Source: Metridium senile (lineage: Eukaryota; Cnidaria; Anthozoa; Actiniaria; Metridiidae). From it: a DNA stretch of 64,000 bases. Positions within the stretch are counted from its first letter, which is position 1. Every line of letters starts with the position of its first letter. Of this stretch, positions 41,994 to 54,300 are shown one piece after another. The stretch is taken from the NCBI GenBank assembly GCA_949775045.1, contig OX459098.1, positions 17,381,281 through 17,445,280 of the forward strand, in the 5' to 3' direction. The notes beneath the pieces were generated by a model that was given only the letters and a program-made list of their open reading frames with translations, was not told the origin of the DNA and searched no databases. Both the position numbers and the translations under genes were made by a program.

Positions 41994-42126
41994 GGCACTG
42001 TTTCGAGCTAAACATGTATACTCGCCACAAGTTAATTGCTAAATGAGTAAAATGAGCAGTATGAGCAGTATAAATGAGCAAATATGAGCTACTCTGAGCA
42101 CAGGAGCAGCTTGAGCAAACAAGCAT
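41384..42126 (-). pseudogene. C2H2-type zinc-finger protein with acidic linker, left arm
   Basis: Reading leftwards from 42126. The finger CPYCCKVFSRSFNLRRHLEN ends with Cys in place of the second His (C-x2-C, H, C). It is followed by a Ser/Asp/Glu-rich stretch and HPWYWQSLIDEHEEERREI, where a stop at 41704 coincides with a frame change. The protein-like sequence goes on in another frame through 41641-41384 (RKELRNILTEKLEWLHAMKR, ending SNETDSME). No GT-AG intron fits the break, so it looks like a frameshift. The right arm has the identical break. The N-terminal codons (MLVCSSC…) come from the palindrome spacer. Function unknown; a repeat-encoded protein is likely. Confidence 0.55.
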
Positions 42127-42176
42127 AAAAGCTTACTCAAAACTACTCGTTCCTGTGCTCAAGTTGCTCCTGTGCT
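41994..42176. other. 183-bp spacer at the centre of the palindrome
   Basis: It is not symmetrical overall but contains many TGAGCA words, a TATAAAT at 42069-42075, and its own hairpin: gagcacaggagcagcttgag (42096-42115) pairs with ctcaagttgctcctgtgctc (42159-42178) with one mismatch. It lies between the two divergent zinc-finger remnants, where a shared promoter would be expected. Confidence 0.8.
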
Positions 42177-42786
42177 CATATTGCTGTAAAGTGTTTTCAA
42201 GATCATTTAATTTGAGACGTCATTTGGAAAACAACTCGTGTAAAATGACTGATAACATGGATAGTTATGCCGTTGAGAGTAGTACTGAGGACGATTGTAG
42301 TAATGTTGGAAGTTCTCACGATATATCAGCTGATGACGATAATAGCGAATCTGATTCCAGTAGTGAAAGTAAGCATGACACCGAATCCGAATCCGATGAT
42401 TCTGAACATCCATGGTACTGGCAATCTCTAATAGATGAACACGAGGAAGAAAGAAGAGAAATATAGTCGAAAAGCTTCAATCTGATGGTGCAACCGAAGA
42501 AAATGCTAAACAAATTGCTTATAATAGAATGCTTCCGATTGTAAGAAAAGAACTAAGAAATATCTTGACGGAAAAGTTGGAGTGGTTGCACGCAATGAAA
42601 AGAGACTTCTATTTTCAAAAGATCATGAAAACCAGAAATGAACTGTTGGACACTGGAGACTATGAGTGGCTTGAAGCAACAAAACTTGCTATTCACCAAA
42701 GAAAATTTTTATTGAATGATTTAATTATTCCACAATATTTAGAAGATAATAGCAAGGAGAGCAACGAAACGGATTCAATGGAGTAA
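42155..42786 (+). pseudogene. C2H2-type zinc-finger protein, right arm
   Basis: Mirror of 41384-42126. The open frame 42155-42466 starts MLKLLLCSYCCKVFSRSF. Its first Cys pair is supplied by spacer sequence (CSYC in place of CPYC), so the finger pattern is kept although the arm identity ends inside it. The same frame break follows at 42466, then the second piece 42529-42786. The product is transcribed away from the palindrome centre, convergent with the Cys-rich frames. Confidence 0.55.
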
Positions 42787-43459
42787 TTGTTAAAAAAGCA
42801 CACACATATACACGCTATATACGTTAATAATATGTGACGATATAGAAATAGAAATGTTGACAATTCTTAGCTTCAAACAATACATACAAAATAATAATTT
42901 ACCATTATTAATCATTGCCGTTCGAATATGTTTATGTAACACTATTATTGACGGTTAACACGTGTCAGTAATAAACGCTACGATAACATATAACAACAAC
43001 AGTTAGGCGTTAAGATTAAGATTGACAAATTTAAAAATGAATAAAAAATACGACAAGCCAAAAAATGGGACTGTGTTTAAAATTCATTCTTTTGACACTG
43101 AAAAACAAACAAAAGAGGGCTAGGATTAAAAAATGGAAAATGTATTTAAAGATGCATCTCAACTGATCTATTTTATTTTATTGTTATTATTTAATTAATT
43201 TGTCTACCAATTATTCTAGTCTTTCATTTATTCATTCATTCATTTAGTTACATATTTATCTGATATTTCATTTATTTATTCATTCATTCATTCATCCATC
43301 CATCCATTTATTCATCTATTCATTTACAACCTTCAATTTAAACGCACTCGAGTAAGGAAAGCTATAAATAGCTCATACTGGTACCCTTTTATTTACGACA
43401 CTTAAGTCAAACATATATATAAATGATGTTATGAACCAAAAGGAGAGAACACTCCTATA

Positions 43460-44319
43460 TTACTGATCCATCCCATAGTAGCAACTGCATTCAAAGAAAT
43501 TGTCCTTGCAATAACAGCATTCTGCTTTCAAATTTTGTGCTAGACGTAAATGACATTCGGTATTCTGACAATAGTATCCAACACGTGGTGATTTTGCTCC
43601 TTTTTCAGGTTTTGTCCTGACCAGGTAAACGGTTAATTCCCTTTCTGCATCATAAATGACCTCTTCGTTATCATTGATAATGATATAATGTTTCTTACAG
43701 TTTGGATTCATGATAAATTTCACTTCTGTGTCATTCATTCTTTCTTGATCAAAGTGAGTTTCTTTTTCTTTGTACTTATGGGCAGCTATGACTGAGCACT
43801 TTCGGTTGAGTTGTCGAATGAGTAGCTCCTTCGAGCAGTTTTAAATATATGATTAAGTATGGTAACTATCTACAACCCTTGAGGATACTTGATTTCCTGT
43901 AAAATGTTAAGAAGCTCTGCAACAGCTTTAGTTCTTTCTTCGTCAAAAGTCTGGATGCTAGGAAGATCAACTTTTGACAGGTCGGCAGTGTTGCATTCTA
44001 CATCATTACATATATTGGTAACATCAACCAGTGGGGTTGCAGCAGGAAATGAACTTTGAATGATATCCATTTTTTCTTTAGCATTACTAGGCTCCGAATG
44101 CAGCACTGGTAATTGGAGTGTATTTCTGCTGGTGCTCGATTTCAGTAGTTGTTTGTCGATGGCCTGAGCTGATCTCTTAAGTTCTTTCCATTCATCAACA
44201 GTCAGAGATTTAGTAACAGATGACTTGCTTGTGGCCCGATTTTCATTCTGATTTCGTATGAGAATTTTTGTTTACCCTCTAACGATTTTAACTTCCACTT
44301 GAATTTGATTTTCGGACAT
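43460..44319 (-). pseudogene. Unrecognised Cys-rich protein, two open frames, right arm
   Basis: Mirror of 39851-40710, with the same translations in the open pieces 44106-43870 and 43738-43460 and the same in-frame TAA near the N-terminus. In each arm this gene points towards the palindrome centre and converges with the zinc-finger remnant. Confidence 0.5.
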
Positions 44320-44847
44320 ATTCAAGGTTAAATGTTTTCCGCGAATAAACTGGTTGGAGTGCACGCTTTGCGACTTCAAGACGAACTAAATAGACACTAG
44401 CCTAGTTACTTTGTTTTTAAATAAGATCCTCTTTTTATATCTATACAGTGAAAATAATTTTAAAAATGTTCTGATATATCTAATGGAGTTGAAATGGAAG
44501 TACTACAAACTAACTCACTTTTTATAATCTAAATTGAATAGAAAGAATTTTAAAATTGTTTTTCTATTTACTTTCAGAAACAATAAGCTAACAAGAACAC
44601 ACGTTCCAAACCATTTATTCTAGAATTAACAATACATATTTCCTGGTCACCTGTTGCATTGTGATTACCATACCGAGAACCGCACGCGTGTCAAGACAAT
44701 GTTTACAGTTATGATCGGAATTTTTTAAACAACCATAACTCCGTTCTTTCCCATATTTCAAAAGGATCTATAAAATATCGAATATCATTTTGTTGCTATA
44801 AAATACGGAATGTCAATAATGTTGCTATCCAGGGGGTGATAACTACT

Positions 44848-44889
44848 AATATCAAACCTTAGGTTCGAGTCCCAACAAGGCCAAGCAGT
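44848..44889 (+). repeat. 42-bp insertion in the right palindrome arm with a perfect Pol III B box
   Basis: This block is missing from the left arm. It contains ggttcgagtcc (44872-44882), which fits the B-box consensus GGTTCGANNCC. The rest is not a tRNA. It may be a tRNA/SINE fragment inserted after the arms formed, or a deletion from the left arm. Confidence 0.75.
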
Positions 44890-45086
44890 GATATTTTTCT
44901 TATGTATCTGTATCTTCACGTAAAAGCTGTTGATACGTTATTGATACAAGTTTTCACTACAAAAATTATCTACTGAAATTTCCAAGTAACATTTTCATAA
45001 AATGCATATACAATGCATAGTTGTTTCATAGAAAAAATAATTTTCTCCGTTTTGTTTTACGTATTTTAATCATTACATTGTTATAA

Positions 45087-45556
45087 AACAAACGTAAATT
45101 AAACTGATGCTAATATCTTTTTGTTTTTACCCTCCCCTCCCATCCCCTTTGATAGCCACCCGTTTCGAATTATAAAAGAAACGTAAATTATACTGATGCT
45201 AATATCTTTTTGTTTTTACCCTCCCCTCCCATCCCAAACAAACGTAAATTAAACTGATGCACTCCCCTTCCATCCCCTTTGATAGCCACCTTTTCGAATT
45301 ATAATACAAATGTAAATTATACTGATGCTAAAATCTTTTGTCTTTACCCTCCCCTCTCATCCCCTTTAATATCCACCCGTTTCGAATTATAAAACAAACA
45401 TAAGTTATACTGATGCTAAAATATTTGTTGCTTTTACCCTCCCCTCCCATCCCCTTTAATAGCCACCCGTTTCGAATTTTAAAACAAACGTAAATTATAC
45501 TGATGCTAAAATCTTTTTGCATTTACCCTCCCCTCCCCTCCCATTAATATCCACCC
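45087..45556 (+). repeat. Minisatellite, about five diverged units of roughly 90 bp
   Basis: Units contain acaaacgtaaattatactga, tgctaatatctttttg, accctcccctcccatcccct and agccacccgtttcgaatta. Some are truncated. The open frame on the minus strand at 45328-45522 is caused by this repeat. Confidence 0.93.
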
Positions 45557-45841
45557 AATGGTAAAGTAGATTAACTCAATATCTCAAAGCCCTAGGCGAC
45601 AATCAAATTAAATAAAATGCAAACACACACGGCTCGTTGAAAAACTGTCAAAAACAACACTTCTTTTCATGAAATTTAGTACACAAATATTACATATGAT
45701 ATTCATGGATATTAAATTAAATTCACGTATAGCACAAATTTGAAAAGGTGTAGCAAATAATTTGAAAAGAGAAGCTTTTGAACGCTAAGCTAACTTGTAC
45801 ACAACTTTATTTGGGTGGCCATGGTAAGGCGCGTTATGCTG

Positions 45842-46087
45842 TAAATTATTAATATTATATAATAATAATTGATATTTATTATGTCTAGGGATGATATTGC
45901 AGATCATATTGGAACAAAAAGTGCAACATTTTTTATTTATTGTTTAAATTATCATTTAAAATGCATTTATATAATAATGCCTATAATTTATATTCATAAT
46001 TAAATTATTAATATTATATAATAACAATAGATATTTATTATTTCTAGGGATGATATTGCAGATCATATTGGAACAAAAAGTGCAATA
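45842..46087 (+). repeat. 159-bp offset tandem duplication covering a TADA2B exon
   Basis: 45842-45928 recurs at 46001-46087, including the acceptor ctag and the exon start ggatgatattgcagatcata. The first copy loses similarity at the exon end and lacks a GT donor (tgcaacattt), so only the second (46048-46088) can be spliced normally. Confidence 0.92.
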
Positions 46088-48016
46088 GGTATACATTCAA
46101 CATTTAAGTGTTTTTTTAATTTTGAAAGCATTTATTTGATGAATAATATCCAATGAATTGATTCTATAATTTCCATTTTATAGTTACAGCAGAACACTAC
46201 AATGAAGTTTATATTCATGGAAATGTTGGAAAAGGTTTGTGATAAATATACTAAAATAATTTTATGAATAATGCTTGTCCACCTATAGGTAGCCTGCGTT
46301 ACATCCGGTTTATAAAATTTCCCCGTAAATAACCGTCTGCGAAATAACGAACATATTCGTGTTCTGAGACCCCCAGCGAATAGCAGGAAGATATATAATA
46401 GATGCTGATTGGCTGTTGACCTTTCAAATTCTAACAAGTCCTCCCATTGGTTATTATCTCAAACAGGAAATACTGACGCAAGTAATCGAACCAATGGGAG
46501 GACTCGTTAGAATTTGAAAGGTCAACAGCCAATCAGCATCTATTATATATTTTCCTGCTATTCACTGGGGGTCTCAGAACACGAATATGTTCGTTATTTC
46601 GCAGACGGTTATTACAGGGAATAAACCAGATGTAACGCAGGCTACCTATAGCTTGTTGGAATATTTATAATTAAGTAGCAAATATTCTCTGAATTGGAGA
46701 AACCTATAATGGTAGAATATAATTACAGTGGTACCTCTATTAAACGGTCACCCTTGGGACTTTCCAAAGTGGCCGCTTTAAATGGAGGTTGGCCGCTGAA
46801 TAGAGGTATAGAATAGGTATAGGAATAGATTTGGGACTTTTTATTGTGGCCGCCTAATAGAGGGTGACTGCTTAATAGTGGTAGCACTGTATTTACCTAT
46901 AAGACAAGCGTACCTTTGAGGGTCATTTTCAAAACCATCAAGCACCCCTATCCCCCCTGGGGCTATATATGTCTTATTGGTAAATACAGTGGTACCTATA
47001 TTATCTGTGATAGCGATTTATTAGCATTTCCACGTATAGAATGATGGAGAAATACAAATGTGAGATAAACTAGTCCTAGTCCCTAAACTATTGGCCGGGT
47101 GTACCACAGGTAGCATTGACCCTAAGATTGATCATGCTCTATGTTCTGGCTCAAGAGTCCATTTATACACAACTTGTCTCCATAAAAATAAAGTTATCAC
47201 CTTTCACCCCTTGAACTTGGGAAGTCCCCCCCCCCCCCCCCCCCAGCCCCCAAATCCCACCAGGAATGACAAAAATCATTGTTGTTTTCACAGCAAGCGT
47301 AGAGCCATTTAAGGATAAGATTGTAGACCATACTGCAGCTGAAGGAGGTGAGATGAAAATATAGCCATAAAATGATAAAGATAAACCTTTGTCAATGCAT
47401 GAATACATAAATATTTTAATAAGATAATATTTAGATGTTAGTGTTTGTTTTTTCGTAATAATCTTATAGTTATAGATAATTAGAAAAATTAGAATATAAA
47501 ATAGTAAAATATTTATATCGTAACCTAGTTGTAAGTCATCGTAAATGTTATTAAAATTTAGTTTTTCTATTAGAAATATAAATAACATTAATGTACAATA
47601 GTCATATTGTGTGTCACATTTATTGTCAGTGGCATTCTTTAAATTGTAAATTTTGTGTGTGCATGTGCGTGTGTTCCTTTTTCACTGTTGTTATTTATTA
47701 ATGATAAAAAAAGATAACATTTAGACGATCGATGTATAATTATGATGTGACTGTATTAAAATTGCCAGTGACAATAGTGTTTTGTATTTTAATTTTAACT
47801 TATTGCACATCACATTACAATATATATTGAAATGTTGTTTTTGTGCTGCAAGGTTTACTATCACCAACACTATTGCATCCACCGGAACAAGTTGAAATGA
47901 GTGCTGCTGAACAAACAGAACTTGGGTATATGCCTTTAAGAGATGACTTTGAAAAGGTACATCACAAAACACCACTATGTACAATGTGTATTTTCAGAAA
48001 TTATCCATCTGTTCAT

Positions 48017-48059
<43 letters not shown>

Positions 48060-48088
48060 TTTCTTTATTTCTTTATTTCTTTATTTCT

Positions 48089-48127
<39 letters not shown>

Positions 48128-48272
48128 GAGTACAAACAGTAAAAGTGTGCAATACTTTGTAGTATTTACCACTAAATAGTGTTGATTAAACAATAGAGAA
48201 CAATAGAATTTGCATAATTTAGCAGTATTTAGTGGTATTTATGTTTCACACTTTTAGTGTTTGTACTCTACT

Positions 48273-48307
<35 letters not shown>

Positions 48308-51300
48308 TGTTTTTATTTATTTATATATTTACTTTAATTATTTATTTATTTACTTTATTTGTAATGTTTACCACATAATAATATAATAATATTACAGATA
48401 TAACTATAAATGTCACAATTAATTTTTATTAAATATTATTCTCAAACATTTGAATTCAGGAATATGATAATGAAGCAGAGACTTTGATAAGTGGTCTTCA
48501 GTTTAGTAAAGATGAAGATGATTTAGAAACAGGTACAAAACATTTACTGCATTCCATGTACAGTGAAGTATACAGGGTTCGGAAAGGTTTGGAAAGTCTT
48601 GGAAAGTTTTGGAAATTGGTAATGCATTTTTCCAGGACCTGGAAAGTTTTGGAAAATTCCTTTTTCACCTGCTGGGCTATGGAAAAGTTATGAATGTTTT
48701 GTCGGTTGCCCAGCTCCTACCTTGCAAAGAACTGTTTTCGTTGTAATTAAAAAACGGCTGATGATTTTTTTGCCTGCCGCAATCAATGCCCGTTGGCACT
48801 TTTCGCTTGTGTGGTTTAGAATTTTGAGTAATAGGCTTTGAAAAAGTTTTGGAAAAGTTTTGGAAATGTTCTCTGAGGATTCTGTACGGACCCTGAGTAT
48901 ATGTTTACTAGATTGAAAATATCTTAGAACTTTTCTAAAGTACGTCATTCCATCTATGAAGTATCAACACTGGTCTAGATGACTCAGTTTTAGCCAAGTT
49001 AATTTCAGTAATATGTATTTTAAGCAGAAGCAAAAAATATCATATTAATTAGTCATTTTCATATTTTTTTGCTAACACTTAATAAAGATAAATAATGCTT
49101 TTCTATGATTTATAGATTTGAAAGTTTCTCTCATTGACATGTACCTAAGGAGGTTACAGGAGAGACAAGCTAGAAAGGAGTAAGTACCTGAACAAAATTA
49201 CTCAATATGTACTATTCTTTGTTTTTAGAAACGTGTGGGTCCCATTTGTACAGGTTTCTTTGGCAATGAATAAATAAAAGTTGGACTGTATATTTTTTGA
49301 AAGTATACAAATTCTATTAATTTTTATATGACATCATTTTTTTCTTCTTTTTTTTGTAGTATTGCAAGACAACATGGTCTTATTGCAAGCAAGCATAAAA
49401 TTATAGGTTGGTATATAGTTTTATTTCTAAGCAAAAATATAGACCACTGTTTATATCATGATATGACAGAGACACGCTTAAGAAAACAGTAATTTAAGAC
49501 TTCTTTCTTGCTTATTTGATATCACAGTATAGAGCGGTTTTCGTATGAGTGGGAAACTGGCCGTAATATTTACGGTACTGTTACTGTAGAACTTTCGAAT
49601 GTTTTTATAGAACTTACGGTACGGTTACGGCTACGGTACGGTATGGTCACTTTCCCACTTGTACGAAAACCGCTCTATAGACAGCACACATGCTGTTCTA
49701 TATTCCTTAATGATAATAGTAATTAAAATTGTATGTTTGATTTGTAGCTTTGAGACGGAGATATTGTAAAGAAGACAGGTGAGATCAGTGAATAAAAAAG
49801 AATTAAATAATAACTTTGTTTAAAACAAGATAATGGCTTTCTGACTAGTAAATATATAATTGCTTTCCTGAATGAAAGGATTCTATAATAAATGAATGAA
49901 TGAATGCATGGATGAATGGAATCATGAATAAATGAATGGATGAAAAAATAAATGATAGAATAGATGTATGAATGAATGAATTGATGTACATGTATGAATG
50001 AATGAGTTTTTTATTTGTTAATAATTATTTATATTCTTTATTTATTTTAAAGAAGATTTACGTTTTTTAACTTTTACAAATATATTATAAATATTGTTAT
50101 TTCTTGTTATTATTCATCCTCGGAAACCCATGGGTAATCTTCTGTCGCTCGTTTCTCGCTCCCAGAAGAAGATGATAGAATAGATGTATGAATGAATGAA
50201 TTGATGTACATGTATGAATGAATGAGTTTTTTATTTGTTAATAATTATTTATATTCTTTATTTATTTTAAAGAAGATTTACGTTTTTTAACTTTTACAAA
50301 TATATTATAAATATTGTTATTTCTTGTTATTATTCATCCTCGGAAACCCATGGGTAATCTTCTGTCGCTCGTTTCTCGCTCCCAGAAGAAATACCCCTTG
50401 GAACGTAGTCTGTTGGAAGTCTATGGAAGCTCCAACAGACTACGTTCTCAGGTTTTTTTTTTCTGGGAGCGAGAAACGAGCAACAGAAAATTACCCCTTG
50501 GTTCCTGAGGATGAACAGCTGTAGGCTGATTAATGTACCTATGGTATCATCTTACTTCAATTAGAGAATTCAGAGATGCCACTAGATCATTTGCAAGATT
50601 CAAGACACCAAAAGAGTGGGAAGAATTCCAGAATGATCATTTACGTAAGTACAAACAATGAAATAAATCACTGGATTAAAATACAAATTGGTTTGACTCT
50701 GGCCTGATTTTGGTTAAATTTATTCAGATGTTTTGATCTATACGTCTTAGACCTTCATCACTTCATCACTCAGTTGTAACGATCACTGATGAAGGTCTTA
50801 GTGTAGATCGAAAAGTCTGAAGAAATTTAACCAAAATCATGCCAGAGTTAAACCAATTTGTATTTTAATATGAATGAATCCTGGCTGCAAATTCCAAATT
50901 TTTACTAAATCACTGGATGTATAAATATTATTACTCAGATGTGTTTGATATATGGTTAACATTTTTTTTAATTGTCTGATCAGGTCAATTGACAATTTCA
51001 AATGTTGGAAAAATCTATGAAATAAAAAACAATAAATACTGACTAGTTTTCCTTTGAAGGGGAGAGAGAAGTCCGCTCAAGAATAAAAGAATTAATGAGA
51101 TATCGAAAAAATGGAATTACAAAAACTTCAGGTAAAAAAAGGTGTTTTTTTTTTCCTTTCCTTTCCTTTCCCTTGCACCAATTACCATTTATTGCCCTTG
51201 TTCTTCTTGCATTCATTCTTTACAATTCTCTATCGTTACCTTTTCTTTCTTCCTATTTCATTCTCTTTTCCCAATAATATATATATATAATATCCTTTTT

Positions 51301-54300
51301 ACCTTTCTCCTTTTTATTTTATTTTCTCTGTCTCTTCTTTTCTCTTCTCCCTATCCTTTTCCTTGACATGCCATCTTTGTAAGATAAAAGCTTCCTTGTT
51401 TCAGTTGGCCAAGAATTTGATGAACAGAGGTTACGCCGAGAAAGAAGAAAAGAAAACAAAAGAAAAATGGTGGTAGGTTGTAAATGATGTTCGTGATGAT
51501 TATCGTGATAATGATGACCACATTACCTTTATTTTATTACTTTTAGACTGAAGCCAATTTTTTAATATGTTCTTCTTTCTAGGGAGGAACTACTCCAAGA
51601 AAAACCAATGTTTCTCTTGGCAAAATACAGTATGTGAAACTGAAAGGTTTTTACAGTCTGTTTCACATAAGTTTTGCTAATGGATTTGGATCAGAAATGC
51701 CAGTTCAGTAATTCAAATCAAAACTCATTCAAACCTCAAAACTTTTAGAATTACCTTACTAAGTTTGCAGCTGATTGATCGGCAAAGGTTGTGTGAAAGG
51801 GACTATAACTCATTTCTGGGAAAACATAGAAAAATATAATAATATAGTATAATTAAATGTATTAATTAAATTATATAATGTTTATCTTTGTGGTCTCATT
51901 CAGAATGTCATCTGAGAAAAACAAAAAGTCTGGCAAGAAAGGCAATGGTAGGTTATCTTTTATTGAGAATATGGGTAAATCAACGTATAAATGGATTGGT
52001 GGACAGTATACTGCAGTCATTTGAAAAAACGTTGTCGCCGACCGGCCTCGCAACCACGTGACTAGACCTAAAAGCGTGTTTCACACTAGCACCATAAGCA
52101 TAAGCATACATACGCAGACTCAGTTGGGCTTTGCTCATTAGCTGCACTTGTCTTTTCTCACACCTAGTTGAGAAATGCTTCACTGAGTCTGCGTATGTTG
52201 CTTATGCTTATTCTTATGTCGCTAGTGTGAACCAGGCTAAAAGGAGTATGATTGGGTAGAAATCACTGAAGCAGTTAGCTGCATATATTATCAACATCTT
52301 GAGCTCTTAGTGCCTTGTTTCTCTTAGATTTACGCTGGCGATTGATTTGGATGACACAAATCCTATGCATGAGAACTGAAGAAATAGCTATTTACTTGTC
52401 GACATCTCCATGCTCTATACAATGGTTTATTTCTTTGCACAGAACGTGAAGGCACATATTCATTCATGTACTCGCTACATATTTCAGCATATTCTTTAGC
52501 TCATGCTAAAAAATGTAATGCTTCAGTGATTTTTACCCATACTCCCACTTTGGCTAGTCGCACAATCGCGGAACTGGTCGACGACAACGTTTTTTCAAAT
52601 GACTGTATAAAAGAACAAATGGGTTAATGATGAGATAAATAATTGATAATGACAAGGACGGAGTGCTTAAAATGGTAATAATTATTATAAAACAAAATGT
52701 CTGACAAGAAAGACAAAGGTAGCTATAGATTATTGTTTGTTGAGCATACAGGTAAATCAATGGATGAATGAATTGGTGGACAGTATATAAATGAACATAT
52801 GAGTTAGTAAAGAGATGAATGATTGATAATAAAGAGTAGGAGGGAAATGATAAAAAATGGTAATAATATTTATAATTATAATAATAAAAATGATGTTCAA
52901 GTTTAAATTAATCTTATAAATGGAGACTCAAAAATTAAAGCAGATGATGTAAATGAATTTTCACCCAATAATTAATGTAACAATAATGGTAATGAGAGTG
53001 ATATCAACATAATATATTTGAATGGCATTCTAGACTCTGCTAATCAAGAATTCTTAGAAGAAATCAAGACTTCTTCATGCTTCAATTTACTCTCTGCAAG
53101 AGAGGTCCAGGTAATTACTGGGATACCTGTGGTGGTATCACAGTCTTAAAATGCCTTTGTTTTTTTCTGATTCCTGTTAGGCAAAATGAACACATTGTGC
53201 AATATAGTACCCAGAGGGTAATATATTTTAACAAACACAGCTATTTGAGGGGGTTCCTCACTGTCAGCCAGATATTTTGTCAATTTATTTGCAGTGTAAA
53301 CATACTTACATAGTGAATAGGCATTTTGCAACAACAGGTCGCGTGACCCTACCCCTTTTAAATTGAACAGCTGTGTCCAAATGAACATCAGAAAAGAAAA
53401 GAGTGCCTCAACTTTAGTAAGAAGGCAAAATATCAGCTCATAAAATGTAACATGAGGGAAATGGCATTTAATTTAAAATTCAATATTTTATAAGGATTTG
53501 TATGAAAAATATGCTCTGGTGGGCAAGCTCCCATACAAATCCCAAATCCTTATAAAATAGTGAATTTTATATTTTATGCCATTTCTCCTATGCTCAACAT
53601 TTATAATGAGCTAAAACTTTGGCTTCTTACTAATATTGAGGTGCTCTTTTCATTTCTGATGTTCATTTTAACACACCTGTTCGATTTAAAAAAGGTAGGG
53701 TCATGTGACCAGTTGTTGCAAAAGGCCTAATATATTGCTTTGTGAATGCAAACATGCAAAGGATACTTTGCATTATATTATAGATTATAGATTTTGTGCT
53801 TATAATGACATATTTGTTTCATCTCAGCTTTGTTCAACAATGCAAATGAAGCCTGGGTTTTATCTTACTATAAAAATCATTATTCTCAAGGTGAGTACAG
53901 ACACTACATTGACAAAACACTGTATTCAGTCAGTATGAAAGGCACAAAAAAGTGGGGCCTGCCTCCCCCCTACCCCCCCCCCCCCCCTAAATCCGCCCCT
54001 GCAACTTGATATTTTATTTAATTGTGCACACGCTTAAAGTCCTCTTAGTTGTAATTCACACATTTGGAATTCCAAAAGAACTAGGGTATTTTGATGTCTA
54101 TACTGCCCTCATTCAATGACCCGTTGATATATAAGAGATGAAATCCTTCAGAGAGGGTCCTGAAGGGGGGTATCCAATCCCAATTCCCAATCAATTTTTT
54201 ATCAAAATCCCAATTACCACAGGAAGCCCAAACATTAACCACAGGAAGCCCAAACATTAACCACAGGAAGCCCAAATTGAATACTAACCTCAGGAAGCCC

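Larger units (their letters stand above)
42177..44913 (-). repeat. Right arm of the 5.6-kb palindrome
   Basis: Reverse complement of 39299-41993 with one 42-bp insertion at 44848-44889. The outer end is at gtatctgtat (44904-44913). The flanks outside both arms are unrelated, except for a weak direct similarity (cttcactgtaaatctgtt at 39274 and cttcacgtaaaagctgtt at 44914). Confidence 0.97.

Noticed and set aside
44848..44889. tRNA gene suggested by the B box
   Set aside because: No A box or acceptor stem at the right distance; only a B-box fragment.
45328..45522. Minus-strand open frame with two similar halves
   Set aside because: The similarity is that of the minisatellite units; there is no start context or splice support.
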